In this document: one piece after another, positions 34,642-43,600 of the stretch
Position numbering within the stretch: the first letter of the stretch is position 1
How the letters are laid out: every line of letters starts with the position of its first letter
Origin: Dasania sp. GY-MA-18
GTDB taxonomy: Bacteria > Pseudomonadota > Gammaproteobacteria > Pseudomonadales > Dasaniaceae
NCBI RefSeq assembly: GCF_024734385.1
Contig: NZ_JANHAP010000014.1
Span: 1-64,000 of the forward strand
Reading direction: 5' to 3'
DNA: 64,000 bases
Made by a program: the position numbers and the translations under genes
The notes under the pieces: generated by a model
What the model saw: the letters and a program-made list of their open reading frames with translations, nothing else
The model's database searches: none
Told to the model about the DNA's origin: nothing

Positions 34642-37196
34642 GTTAACCATTTCTTTTCACGCTGGTAGGAAAATCTCAGCGTTGCTTTAACTAGGTCTTT
34701 AATAATATTGGTAATTATGCCGCTGCGTTTGAGTTTAGGGGCTGGGCCGTAAGTGCCTACAGCTAGGGTAGCCTGCTCTGTGTGCTCAATTAGTGGCGTG
34801 ATGTGTTCATAATCGTGTTGATTTTGCATCAATATGGCCAGTATGCGGGTAAAGCTGCGGGTGGGTTCTTGCTGTAATGTGTCGGTGACGTAGTGTAAAA
34901 AACGCTCTGCCTTTTGGCGGTAGTCAGGCGCGGGCTGAGGAGAAAAATAATAAGCTTCAAATAGAATATGTGCTTTACGCAAGTCTTGTGCTGCCCAAGT
35001 GTGGTTGGGGTATTCTAGCGCGTCGATTTGCTCTAGGTAGGGTCGCTCATGATGTTGCATCCACTGGGCGTAGTGCAGTAGACAGTCTCTGGCATATGTA
35101 TATTGTTTGTCAAAGCTGTTTTCACTAACTTTGTAATGCAGGTATTTAGTGAGTGCCTGTAGAAAAATAGTGTAAGACCAGGTTTGTTCTATATTTTCAA
35201 AATGGCGTTCGGAAATAATATCGCTTGGGTGTATCGTGTTGCGGATAATAAATTCTATCTGCTCTATATGGCTGTACTTACCATCAAGGTAATAGCTGTC
35301 TAAAAGGGTGCTGATATAGTTACCTGTGCCCCGGGTTAGCGGATAGCGGTAAGGGCTGATAGCCAAGCCTTTATTGAGCCGTTTCAATAAAGGGATATCT
35401 TTGGTTTTTATTGCGAGTAGGCGTTCTAGTATGGCACCAGTACCTTCTTGGGCGTATTGCATCCAACTATTGAGCTTTAATACCGCCTCTTTCGCCCGTA
35501 AATTACCGGTGAAATAATAGTAGTAGCGTAAACCAGTAGTGTAACAGTGCTCGGTACCGGGGCCGCCGCCAGATTGGGCAGTGTGCTCTACGTTTAAGTG
35601 CTGCTTGGAAAAGGTTCTATGGCTGCAGGTGCCGGCATCTAGGTAATGGTCGGTATGCCAAAATAAGCCGTGATTGTATTCATCTCGGTCCAGGTCAGTA
35701 TCGTATAGATCTATGTCTAGTATGTGGCGGCTGAGGTCGTCAAAAAGCTCTAGCCATTGTGGCTTGGCGCTGGCCATGTATTGCTTGGCAAAGCCTAGGG
35801 CAGGGTCATACTGGTTGTTGTAATGTGAGCACAATGGTACTTCGTTAGCTGATTGATATAGAGTTTCATGGTCAGCATATAAATCGCCAAAGTGTCGCCA
35901 GCCATATTCATCAATTTTTTCACGTTTGCTAAAAAAATTATTATCGCCCTCTACGCCCAGATTAATTAATTGTTGCAGTGCGTTGCTTTCAGCGCTGCTG
36001 GCAAAATGGGGTAGTGTATTTGCTTTGGCATAGATCTCTCTATCGAGCACCAGCTGGCTTGGGGTTCTGGCCCATAGCAGGCTTTCCCTGTTGTTATTGA
36101 TATCTAAAAGTAGGCGATGTGTTTTCTTTTCGCCGCCCTGTAGCTCATAGGGCTCTCCCGCTTGGCTAGGAAATAGCTGTAGCGATAGCGTATTGTGATC
36201 GAGGCTTACAGCTTTGGGGAAGTTTTGCCAAAATTTTTCTATGTAGGCGTTAATGCCAGTGTGGCTATTGCTGCAGTGCGCTATAGGGTCCGCTCTTAGT
36301 CCGCAAACTTCTTGCTGCTGTTGTGTAAGTTTATAGCCTTTTAAGCTTAGCGGTATGTTGCCTTGATGATTGACATGATTGGCACTCTGCCAGTGTTCGC
36401 CGCCGCTAGAAGCTTGTAATAATTGTAGGCTGTTATCGCAGAACCATTCGCTGTCAGTTTGTGCTTGTAGCTGACAGCAATTTGTTTGGTGGAGTTGGCT
36501 GTCAAAGCTTAGGGCATTAAAAAATAGAGAATGCTCATCGCCCAAATCCCAAAAGCCGCCTTTGTGCTTGGCTGCTGCGGGGTTGTGCACAGTTAATTGC
36601 CATTCAATTAACGAGCTGTTGCTGTAGAAGCTAAGCTGGGCGGACAGGTTTAAGCGCTTTGTGTTATTTAGCAGGTAATGCCCAGCTAGTTCTATCGTGC
36701 AAAAATGAGTGGGGTGCTGGGTATTGACCTTAAGGTCATCAAGTATCAGCGCGGCTGCTTGGTCATTGGTCGTGAGCAGTTTAATGTTCTGATTGAGCTG
36801 GGCTTGGGTGCTTAAATCGGTGACAGCGATTAAAGGGGGTTGTTTACCTATGGTGCAGGTTATAGAGCCAGTATTGACTGTGATTCCGCTAGGGCTTTGG
36901 TCTAGGGTGATCGCGGGGGAGCAAGATGGCGCGGAACTAGGGGCCAAGGTCAGTAGGTCGCCATGCTTTATATCGCTACTGAGCAGCGTTTTTATTAGTA
37001 GCCAGCGCACGCTTCCGTCATTCCAGTAGGCTGTTATTTCAGTATTTAGGGGTAGTTGGGCCTGTTGGCACGTTAATGCGAGCGGCTGGTCTGCTTTGAG
37101 CTGGCCGCGGGCGTAGGGTATCCCTAAGGTAGCGGGTTCAGAGCTGGGGGCGGGTGTTGTTTGGCGTTTAGCGGTAATCGATACGGTGTTATTCAT
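34626..37196 (-). CDS. RIFT-barrel exo-rhamnogalacturonan-lyase-like protein
   Basis: The 856-aa protein begins with VSITAKRQTTPAPSSEPATLGIPYARGQLK and an AYWNDGSVRWLLIKTLL strand pattern. I associate this with the N-terminal RIFT barrel of PcRGLX/YetA-like proteins (polysaccharide lyase family 26 relatives). The later part (about 400-856) is helix-rich, with GLFWHTDHYLDAGTCSHRTF and GGGPGTEHCYTTGLRYYYY resembling an alpha/alpha toroid active region. It has no signal peptide, which is odd for a polymer-degrading enzyme. A role in trimming or quality control of the polymer is speculation. Confidence 0.68.
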   Translation of the reverse strand: MNNTVSITAKRQTTPAPSSEPATLGIPYARGQLKADQPLALTCQQAQLPLNTEITAYWNDGSVRWLLIKTLLSSDIKHGDLLTLAPSSAPSCSPAITLDQSPSGITVNTGSITCTIGKQPPLIAVTDLSTQAQLNQNIKLLTTNDQAAALILDDLKVNTQHPTHFCTIELAGHYLLNNTKRLNLSAQLSFYSNSSLIEWQLTVHNPAAAKHKGGFWDLGDEHSLFFNALSFDSQLHQTNCCQLQAQTDSEWFCDNSLQLLQASSGGEHWQSANHVNHQGNIPLSLKGYKLTQQQQEVCGLRADPIAHCSNSHTGINAYIEKFWQNFPKAVSLDHNTLSLQLFPSQAGEPYELQGGEKKTHRLLLDINNNRESLLWARTPSQLVLDREIYAKANTLPHFASSAESNALQQLINLGVEGDNNFFSKREKIDEYGWRHFGDLYADHETLYQSANEVPLCSHYNNQYDPALGFAKQYMASAKPQWLELFDDLSRHILDIDLYDTDLDRDEYNHGLFWHTDHYLDAGTCSHRTFSKQHLNVEHTAQSGGGPGTEHCYTTGLRYYYYFTGNLRAKEAVLKLNSWMQYAQEGTGAILERLLAIKTKDIPLLKRLNKGLAISPYRYPLTRGTGNYISTLLDSYYLDGKYSHIEQIEFIIRNTIHPSDIISERHFENIEQTWSYTIFLQALTKYLHYKVSENSFDKQYTYARDCLLHYAQWMQHHERPYLEQIDALEYPNHTWAAQDLRKAHILFEAYYFSPQPAPDYRQKAERFLHYVTDTLQQEPTRSFTRILAILMQNQHDYEHITPLIEHTEQATLAVGTYGPAPKLKRSGIITNIIKDLVKATLRFSYQREKKWLTSRLS

Positions 37197-37205
37197 AAAA
37201 GGGCT

Positions 37206-38243
37206 TTATAGGGTAATGTACTTGCGCACCATAGGGCCAAAAAAATTGGCGCTGGCGAGAGGTTGTTTTTGCCATAGTTGCTCAATGATATTTCTGGCTT
37301 TGCCATTGCTTTGCGGGGCCTCGCTAAGCTCGCCATTGCTGTCGTATTGCTGCCACTCTAGCGCCTGTGGTTGTGCCCCCCATTGGGCTTTAAATTTGTA
37401 GGTACCGCAGTTATAGCTGGAGCGGCCAAAGTCAAAATGTTTACAGCCGCTGTCGGCCAGTTGTTCTAGCAGGCTCCAATATAGCAGCATGTTAGGTGAC
37501 AGTCGGTTGTATTCGAATAAGGTTGAGGCCCAGGGGATGCAGGCGCGATTGCCTGCGCGTAACACTATGCCGGCGCCTACGGCGGTATTATCTAAGCTAA
37601 CAACCGCCAACAGTAGTTGCTCGCCATACGCTTGGTTGAGTGCGTGAAATAATTGCCGGCTGTGTACGGGGGACCCCAGGCGCTTCATGTTATTGGCGAA
37701 GATGTTGTAGAAGGCGTTGATGTTTTGTGGCGTTTTTTCGAAGCTCACGGTAAGGCCATTTTTTTTGGCTTTATTTATTTGGCTGCGTAACTTGGATTTA
37801 AATTGTGCTAAGAGCTCGGCCGATGAATCTGGTAATGGTAGTAGCATGCTGACTTTTTGCTCTTCACTTAGCGTGCTCCCGTTGTTCATGCTGCGGCTTC
37901 TGAGTTCCAGCTTTCCGGCTTTAAGCTCTTTGCATAGCGTCGCTGCTTTGTTCATTAACGCTGACACTACCGTTTGATCGCTGGCAATAATGCCGCCTAA
38001 GTCGCAAAAAGGCAGTGAGCATAGGGTAGCGCTGGCCAGCGGTGGTTGTACCAGTATTAGCGGCAAGATGCCGCATATGGCCTGCTCCGCTTCGGCGATA
38101 AGATAGTAGCCTTTATGTTTATAGGTTTGCTCTATCGCTGTTTTCCAGGCAAACAGGTGATAGGGGCTGGCGTTGCTTTGTTGGTGGACGAAATTGTCCC
38201 ATGCGGCTTGATCATGCTGATTTGCAATTCTTATTGTGGTCAC
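37206..38243 (-). CDS. FemAB-like GNAT protein of the PEP-CTERM system
   Basis: This 345-aa protein of the FemAB/GNAT fold has AAWDNFVHQQSNASPYHLFAWKTAIEQTYKH split at the N-terminus, the central VSMLLPLPDSSAELLAQFKSKLRSQINKAKK region, NNMKRLGSPVHSRQLF, and a C-terminal HFDFGRSSYNCGTYKFKAQWGA. This fits the exosortase-associated FemAB family (TIGR03019), thought to add an aminoacyl or acyl group. The frame opens at TTG 38291 without a ribosome site, while GTG 38243 has AAGGGC seven bases upstream and matches the family start (TTIRIANQHDQAAW), so I prefer GTG. Confidence 0.85.
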   Translation of the reverse strand: MTTIRIANQHDQAAWDNFVHQQSNASPYHLFAWKTAIEQTYKHKGYYLIAEAEQAICGILPLILVQPPLASATLCSLPFCDLGGIIASDQTVVSALMNKAATLCKELKAGKLELRSRSMNNGSTLSEEQKVSMLLPLPDSSAELLAQFKSKLRSQINKAKKNGLTVSFEKTPQNINAFYNIFANNMKRLGSPVHSRQLFHALNQAYGEQLLLAVVSLDNTAVGAGIVLRAGNRACIPWASTLFEYNRLSPNMLLYWSLLEQLADSGCKHFDFGRSSYNCGTYKFKAQWGAQPQALEWQQYDSNGELSEAPQSNGKARNIIEQLWQKQPLASANFFGPMVRKYITL

Positions 38244-38381
38244 AAGTTGCCCTTGTTCATCGAGGGGAGCAATAAAGTTATTAGGGGTCAAAGTTTAAGG
38301 TAAGTAAGGGTTATAAGTAAGCGCTAGCGCGTGCTTTTATTGGGGGGTGTTTGTAAAAATTGCCGACAGCGAGGCAATAAA

Positions 38382-38411
38382 AAAGCCCCTCAAGTAAACT
38401 TGAGGGGCTTT
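38382..38411 (-). terminator. Rho-independent terminator of the PEP-CTERM gene
   Basis: A perfect 13-bp stem (AAAGCCCCTCAAG / CTTGAGGGGCTTT) with a 4-nt loop lies 20 bp past the PEP-CTERM stop. On the - strand it runs into a T-run (TTTTTTATT). It isolates this gene from the FemAB-like gene downstream. Confidence 0.9.
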
Positions 38412-38430
38412 AAGAAGTGGTCGCTAGATA

Positions 38431-39198
38431 TTAACGCTTGGCAGATTTTCTGCGTATGGCGCCTAAGCCAATTAAGCCTAGTGATAATAGTGCTAGTGAG
38501 CCTGGCTCTGAAACGGGAGCTTCAAAGACGTCGTTACCGCAGAACATAGTCCAGTGTATGGCTAGGTCTGGGTCATCAAAGTAGCTTTGCCCTAAAAACG
38601 AGAGGTCAATAGTGTACTTAAGTACGTTAGAGCCTTGCAGGCCTTGTACTGAGCCTTCTTCCGAAAAAGAGCTTTGGTTGTTGGCAATAGCAGTGCCACC
38701 ACTGTTAACGCGGACTTCTTGTCCTTGTTTGGTGGTGCCTAGGTCTAATATTTCTGATCCGTCTAAGCTCAATAGCTGCATGGCGGAGGTGTCAAATGCT
38801 AACTCCCATATTTCGCCAGGAGCACCAGCCTGAGAACCCTGTATAGAGTTTGGGCCAGAAGCGATAGCACCAAAGTCATTGCTAGAATTGGCTACGGGGT
38901 TGTAACCATTGGTGCTGATGAATAGGTCGCCAAAGTATTCATAGGGGTCGTTGGCGTAGAAATTTGTGTCTATTAAAACTTCTAAGATAGAGCCGGTTAA
39001 GCCTACTTGGGCGCCGTAAACTTCATACCTAGAGCTGCCGATTTTATCTGTGTTGGAATAATCGGTAGATTTATCACCGTAGCCGTAATTAGTATCTTTA
39101 CCCAAATACGTATCAGGTATGTAGGCCGCGTTTGCCGTGCCGGCTGTGAAGGCACCGATTAGGGCGGCAGCAGACATGATATTTTTTAAAAATGCCAT
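38431..39198 (-). CDS. PEP-CTERM sorting-signal protein
   Basis: This 255-aa exported protein is the likely exosortase A substrate. A signal peptide ends at AGTANA (about residue 24). The mature part is rich in Ser, Gly, Asn, Asp and Tyr without a known domain. The C-terminus has the tripartite sorting signal: SEPGS near 231, a hydrophobic helix LALLSLGLIGLGAI and the basic tail RRKSAKR. The usual P of the PEP motif is Ser. GGAGA sits eight bases before the ATG. It has its own sigma-54 promoter (39309-39322), an upstream element (39387-39410) and a terminator. Function is unknown; secreted surface or matrix protein. Confidence 0.92.
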   Translation of the reverse strand: MAFLKNIMSAAALIGAFTAGTANAAYIPDTYLGKDTNYGYGDKSTDYSNTDKIGSSRYEVYGAQVGLTGSILEVLIDTNFYANDPYEYFGDLFISTNGYNPVANSSNDFGAIASGPNSIQGSQAGAPGEIWELAFDTSAMQLLSLDGSEILDLGTTKQGQEVRVNSGGTAIANNQSSFSEEGSVQGLQGSNVLKYTIDLSFLGQSYFDDPDLAIHWTMFCGNDVFEAPVSEPGSLALLSLGLIGLGAIRRKSAKR

Positions 39199-39306
39199 TT
39201 TCGTTTCTCCAAAGTCCTTGAATGTTAAATATTAGGTTTTACTGCAATGTTAGTTTTTGTGAATCGTCCACTGAATCACAAGGTAATTCACTATACGGAT
39301 GATAGT

Positions 39307-39326
39307 AAGCACTTATTGGGCCAAAT
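39307..39326 (-). promoter_or_regulatory. Sigma-54 promoter of the PEP-CTERM gene
   Basis: On the - strand TTTGGCCCAATAAGTGCTTA has the -24 GG (39321-39322) and -12 GC (39309-39310) with exactly 10 bases between, and matches TGGCAC-N5-TTGCW at 9 of 12 positions. A start near 39297 would leave a leader of about 100 nt. This agrees with control by PrsR, a sigma-54 activator encoded about 3 kb upstream. Confidence 0.75.
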
Positions 39327-39386
39327 ATTTTTTTTCTTTTAATTTCAGCGGGTTAGCTGTCTGCGCTGAGTAAGGAAGGTTTTCTT

Positions 39387-39410
39387 TGTAAAGTTATTCG
39401 ACGAATGTTA
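39387..39410 (-). promoter_or_regulatory. Putative PrsR upstream activating site, copy 1
   Basis: This 24-bp element has - strand core ATTCGTCGAATAACTTTACA. The first 11 bases (ATTCG-T-CGAAT) are a perfect palindrome. It shares 20 of 24 positions with 48137-48160. It lies 64 bp upstream of the -24 GG, where a sigma-54 enhancer site is expected. Confidence 0.6.
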
Positions 39411-39434
39411 GAGGGGGCGATGAGTAGGGGGAGG

Positions 39435-39464
39435 AGGCCCATAGCGGTTGCCCGCTATGGGCCT
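39435..39464 (-). terminator. Hairpin after prsT
   Basis: A perfect 13-bp GC-rich stem (AGGCCCATAGCGG / CCGCTATGGGCCT) with loop TTGC begins 10 bp past the prsT stop. No T-run follows on the - strand (a pyrimidine tract CTCCTCCCCCT does), so it may act as a terminator with help or as a 3' stabiliser. Confidence 0.55.
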
Positions 39465-39474
39465 AGTGGCAGGT

Positions 39475-42126
39475 TTAGCGCAGGGCCTTGGCCTCTGCTA
39501 GGTGTTGTTGGATCTCAGTGTTATTAGGGGCGATACCTAGCGCTTTTTCTAGCATGGCTATGCCTTCATCTATGCGCTGGCTCTTAACCAGTATCCAGCC
39601 ATAGGTGTCGATGATAGCGGCATTGTCTTGGGCCGCATCAAAGGCGGCTTTGCCTTTGGCTTGAGCTTGTTCTAGGTTGCCCGCCTGCAGATAGGCCCAG
39701 GCTAGGTTGTTTAACAGCGCGGGGGATTTGTTGGTTTGTCGGCTCAGGGCTTTTTCTAGGTCGCGAATGGCGCTGTTATAGCGACCGGCATTAATTTCAA
39801 CATTGCTGCTGGTGGTGAGGGCCGCTAGGCTTTGCGGAAAGGTGGACAGCCATTCTGATAAAAAGGATTGGCTGGCAGCGTCATCTGCTGTTAGTTGTAG
39901 CTGTTGGTATAGCTTTCCTGCAATAAGATCATTGGGTGAGGTGTCCCAAGCTAGTCGGTACTGCTGGATCGCTGTTTGAGTATCGCCCTGGGCTTCTGCC
40001 AGGTTGGCCTTTAGCAGGGTGGCTAGCTGGGCGTTATCGACCTCAACCTGTTTAATCAGCTTGCTAGCTTCGCGATAGTTTTTGGCTTGAATTTCTATGC
40101 TGGTAAGCAGCGAGAGCAGCCTTTGGTCGTTAGGTGAGTCGGTCAGGCCGCGCATGGCGATATTACGCGCGTCTTTGGTGTTTTGTTGTTGCAGATTTTT
40201 AGCCGCTTCGGCCATGGCTAGGGTGGCTGCCAGCTTGCGTACTTCGCCGTTATCTGGCTCTAGGCTTTTGGCGCTGTTGATGTAACGGTTGGCCTCGGGG
40301 AAGTTGTCGGTGCGGCCGTAGTACTCTGCCAGTATGGCGGCGGGGGTGGCGTTATCGCTTTTTGTCACCATGGCGTCAACGGCAGCCAGGCCTTTTTCGA
40401 CTTGCCCTTGCAGTTCATAAACACTAATTAAGCCCTTATAGCCTATGGGGTGCTTGGGGCTTTTTTCTATTAGTGTTTCAAAGTTGGCTTGTGCAGCTTG
40501 GTATTGTTTGAGGGCGAGGTTGGCTCTACCTAGACCCTGCAGGCCGTTAACGCTGGCGGGGTTGATTGCTACCGCTTTGCTAAAACGTTGCTTGGCTTGC
40601 TCGGCCTGTTGGTTAACAAGGTTTAGGTTGCCGGCGATAATTTGGCTGCTCTCGGACTCTGGGTTGTTGCGGGCGATCTCTTGCGCCAGGCTGCTGGCTT
40701 TATCCCGTTGCTGTAAGCTCAGGTATTGCTGTACTAGGGCAGATTGTACAAAGGGGTCTTGTGGGCTTTGCTTATAAGCCTTTTCTAGTTCCTGCAGTGC
40801 CAGCTCTGGTCGCTGCGGAGCATTAACATTGTAGTGCTTGGCCAGTGCTAAGCGTATACGCGAGGCACTGGGGGTTAAGCTCAGTACTTTGTTGAGTACT
40901 TGTTCGCCTTCGGTATATTTACCGGCAGCAATCGCGGCCATGCCGTAAAGGCTGAGGGTTTGTGGGTTGTTGCTGCTTTCTATGCCGTCGCCTAATAGCT
41001 TTAATACCGCGTCGGGTTTATTGAGTTTGAGGTTGGTCATGGCAAAGATGGTTTTAGCTTGCTCGGGCGCAGTTTCTGGGTCGATATTGCCTGAGAAGTG
41101 TTGGTTGGCGCTTTCTATATCACCTTGGCTGTAATTGATAATGCCTAGCAATTGTGCGGCGGCTTCGTGGTAGGGAGCCTTGGCTAGCACTTTGTCTAGT
41201 AACTCTTCGGCTTGATCGACTTTGCCTTCTTTAAGAAGAGTGATGGCTTGTTCGTAGTCCTGCTGCAGTTCGTCCATGCCGGGCTGAGCTTCAGCTAAGA
41301 TTTTGCTATAGAGCAGTGCTTCAGCGCTGCGGCCTTGCTGGGTGAGTACTTCGGCAAGTGAGCGCAGGGTGTGTATGCGCTGTGGTGTCATGATGTCGGT
41401 GTTGGGTAACACTGCTAAGGCGTTAGAGAGTGAGTCTTCAGCGGCGGCCAGGTCACCTTGGAAGTGCTGCATACGAGCTTGTACGCTAAGCGCCTCAAAG
41501 TGGTTGGGGTCTAATGTGAAAATTTCGGCCAGCAGCTGCTTGGCTTGATCGGTGTTGTTGTTTTGTAGCGCCAGCTTGGTGAGTCCCAGCTTGGCGTCTA
41601 TGTTGTCGCTTTGCTCGCTGATTAGCTCTTCATACAATGCCTGGGCTTGCTCTAGTTGTAATAGCCCCAAGTGGGCGTTAGCGGTAAGCAGCTTTAAGCG
41701 TGTGGGGTCGGCCGTGGCAAGGCTGGCCTGATGTTGTTCTATTAAGCTAAGAGCTGATTTGGCTTTACGCAAATTCAGCAGGGTGTCGGCCTTGGTAAAG
41801 AGAAATTCGGGGTCGTTACTTTCTAGCTCGTTAAGAATGTTTAGTGCGCTTTTAGATTGCCCTAGGGAGTTTAAAATTTTTGCCATAAGGGTGACGGCTT
41901 CGGCATTTTTTGGGGCTTTTTGAATGGCATTTTTGGTTTCAATTAGGGCTGCTTTATATTGCCCTTGGCCCATATAGCTATCGCCACGTTTGATGTGGTT
42001 GCTAATATTAGCCTCAGAGTTGGAAGCGCTATCACAGGCACCTAGCACGAGCACTGCCGATAGCATGATAGATTTGGCTAGCGCTTTGCGGGCAAACTTT
42101 TTGCGGGTAGAGGTGTAGTTCTTCAT
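39475..42126 (-). CDS. prsT: PEP-CTERM system TPR-repeat lipoprotein
   Basis: This 883-aa lipoprotein has a signal that ends at LVLGAC (Cys about 30), and the rest is roughly 20 tetratricopeptide repeats from about 45 to the end (for example GQYKAALIETKNAIQKAPKN, SPALLNNLAWAYLQAGNLEQ). Length and layout match TIGR02917 (PrsT), a periplasmic protein that accompanies PrsK and PrsR, probably as scaffold for secretion or sorting. It is the last gene of the operon prsK-prsR-prsT, 47 bp after prsR. Confidence 0.93.
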   Translation of the reverse strand: MKNYTSTRKKFARKALAKSIMLSAVLVLGACDSASNSEANISNHIKRGDSYMGQGQYKAALIETKNAIQKAPKNAEAVTLMAKILNSLGQSKSALNILNELESNDPEFLFTKADTLLNLRKAKSALSLIEQHQASLATADPTRLKLLTANAHLGLLQLEQAQALYEELISEQSDNIDAKLGLTKLALQNNNTDQAKQLLAEIFTLDPNHFEALSVQARMQHFQGDLAAAEDSLSNALAVLPNTDIMTPQRIHTLRSLAEVLTQQGRSAEALLYSKILAEAQPGMDELQQDYEQAITLLKEGKVDQAEELLDKVLAKAPYHEAAAQLLGIINYSQGDIESANQHFSGNIDPETAPEQAKTIFAMTNLKLNKPDAVLKLLGDGIESSNNPQTLSLYGMAAIAAGKYTEGEQVLNKVLSLTPSASRIRLALAKHYNVNAPQRPELALQELEKAYKQSPQDPFVQSALVQQYLSLQQRDKASSLAQEIARNNPESESSQIIAGNLNLVNQQAEQAKQRFSKAVAINPASVNGLQGLGRANLALKQYQAAQANFETLIEKSPKHPIGYKGLISVYELQGQVEKGLAAVDAMVTKSDNATPAAILAEYYGRTDNFPEANRYINSAKSLEPDNGEVRKLAATLAMAEAAKNLQQQNTKDARNIAMRGLTDSPNDQRLLSLLTSIEIQAKNYREASKLIKQVEVDNAQLATLLKANLAEAQGDTQTAIQQYRLAWDTSPNDLIAGKLYQQLQLTADDAASQSFLSEWLSTFPQSLAALTTSSNVEINAGRYNSAIRDLEKALSRQTNKSPALLNNLAWAYLQAGNLEQAQAKGKAAFDAAQDNAAIIDTYGWILVKSQRIDEGIAMLEKALGIAPNNTEIQQHLAEAKALR

Positions 42127-42173
42127 ATCTACAGTCCTTGTTATTTCTATTATTAAGTGTATTAAGTAATGAG

Positions 42174-43541
42174 TTAGCTACTCTCGTGGTCGGGTGACCG
42201 AATTTCATATTTTTTGACTAAGTCATACAGCGTAGGGCGTGTTACCCCCAGCAGTTTTGCGGCTGCTGAGTAGTTGCCATCCGTCATGGAGATGGCCAGT
42301 TTGATGGCATTTTTTTCCGCGTTATGGCGTACCTGTCGCAGGTTGATGGAGAAATTTTCCTGCGAGGTGATGCCTAAGTCTTCGGCGGAAACATGCTTGT
42401 TTTCGCACATGATTGCAGCGCGTTTAATTTTGTTTTCTAGCTCGCGTATGTTGCCTGGCCAGTTGTAGGCCTCTATGGCTTGGGCGGCATCGGGGGTAAA
42501 GCCGGTGATGTTGCGGTGTTGTTCGTTGGCGACGCGGCCCAGTATATGCCTGGCGAGCAGGATTTTATCGCCGCTGCGATCGCGTAGGGGGGGCAGGTCT
42601 ATCACCATTTCGCAGATACGGTAAAACAAATCTTCGCGGAAGCTGCCTTCGGCGACCATTTCCTCTAGGTTTTTATTGGTGGCGCAGATAACGCGCACAT
42701 CAACATCGATTTCTTCGCGGCCGCCTACGCGCTCAATAACGCGCTCTTGTAAAAAACGCAGTAGTTTGGCTTGCAGGGCCAGAGGCATATCGCCTATTTC
42801 ATCTAAGAATAGGGTGCCGCCATTGGCAGTTTCTACCTTGCCCAGAGTTTTTTTGGCGGCGCCGGTAAAGGCGCCTTTTTCATAGCCAAACAGTTCGCTT
42901 TCCATGAGGTTTTCGGGCACTGCCGCGCAGTTGATGGCGACAAAGCGAAATTCTTTGCGCGGGCTGGCGTTGTGTATGGCGCGGGAGAAGACTTCTTTGC
43001 CGGTGCCGCTTTCACCCAGTATGGTGCAGGTAACGGTAGTGGGGGCTATTTTCTCTATGGTTTTGCAGAGTTTTAGCATTTGTGTGTCGGCGGTAATAAT
43101 GCCGGCCAGCGGAGTGCTTTGTGACTCTTGTAGGCGCGCATTTTCATGTTCTAGGTCGAAGATGTTGTAGGCGCGCTGTACGATTAAATCCAGGGTTTTG
43201 GTGTCTATGGGTTTTTGATAGAAATCATAGGCGCCTAGTGCCACCGCTCGCACGGCGTTTTCATAGTCGTGATTACCGGTGACGACGATGATTTTGGTGC
43301 TGGGGGCTAGCTTGGTGATCTCTTGTACGCATTTAAAGCCTTCTTCTACGCCTTCGTCATCGGGGGGCAGGCCTAAGTCTTGAATAACTACGGCGGGCTC
43401 GTATTGGCGTACCGCAGCAATGGCTTCTTGACGGTCGCCGGCGATGACCACATGAAACTGATCGAAGTGCCAGCGCAGTTGGCTTTGTATGCCGGTGTCG
43501 TCTTCGACAATTAATAAGGTTTTGGGTATGTCTTTGCTCAT
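42174..43541 (-). CDS. prsR: PEP-CTERM-box response regulator, sigma-54 activator
   Basis: This 455-aa NtrC-family regulator has a receiver domain (about 7-125) with phospho-acceptor Asp55 in VVIQDLGLPP. The AAA+ sigma-54 domain has Walker A GESGTGKEVF near 180, the GAFTGA loop that contacts sigma-54, and GGTLFLDEIGDM as Walker B. A Fis-type helix-turn-helix (NYSAAAKLLGVTRPTLYDLVKKY) closes the protein. It matches TIGR02915. PrsK next door should phosphorylate it. Candidate target sites are reported at 39387-39410 and 48137-48160. Confidence 0.95.
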   Translation of the reverse strand: MSKDIPKTLLIVEDDTGIQSQLRWHFDQFHVVIAGDRQEAIAAVRQYEPAVVIQDLGLPPDDEGVEEGFKCVQEITKLAPSTKIIVVTGNHDYENAVRAVALGAYDFYQKPIDTKTLDLIVQRAYNIFDLEHENARLQESQSTPLAGIITADTQMLKLCKTIEKIAPTTVTCTILGESGTGKEVFSRAIHNASPRKEFRFVAINCAAVPENLMESELFGYEKGAFTGAAKKTLGKVETANGGTLFLDEIGDMPLALQAKLLRFLQERVIERVGGREEIDVDVRVICATNKNLEEMVAEGSFREDLFYRICEMVIDLPPLRDRSGDKILLARHILGRVANEQHRNITGFTPDAAQAIEAYNWPGNIRELENKIKRAAIMCENKHVSAEDLGITSQENFSINLRQVRHNAEKNAIKLAISMTDGNYSAAAKLLGVTRPTLYDLVKKYEIRSPDHESS

Positions 43542-43600
43542 ATTACTTAGTCAGTTACTGAGGCAGTTATTGTTTCTATTGGTTTATGTGCTAATTATTA

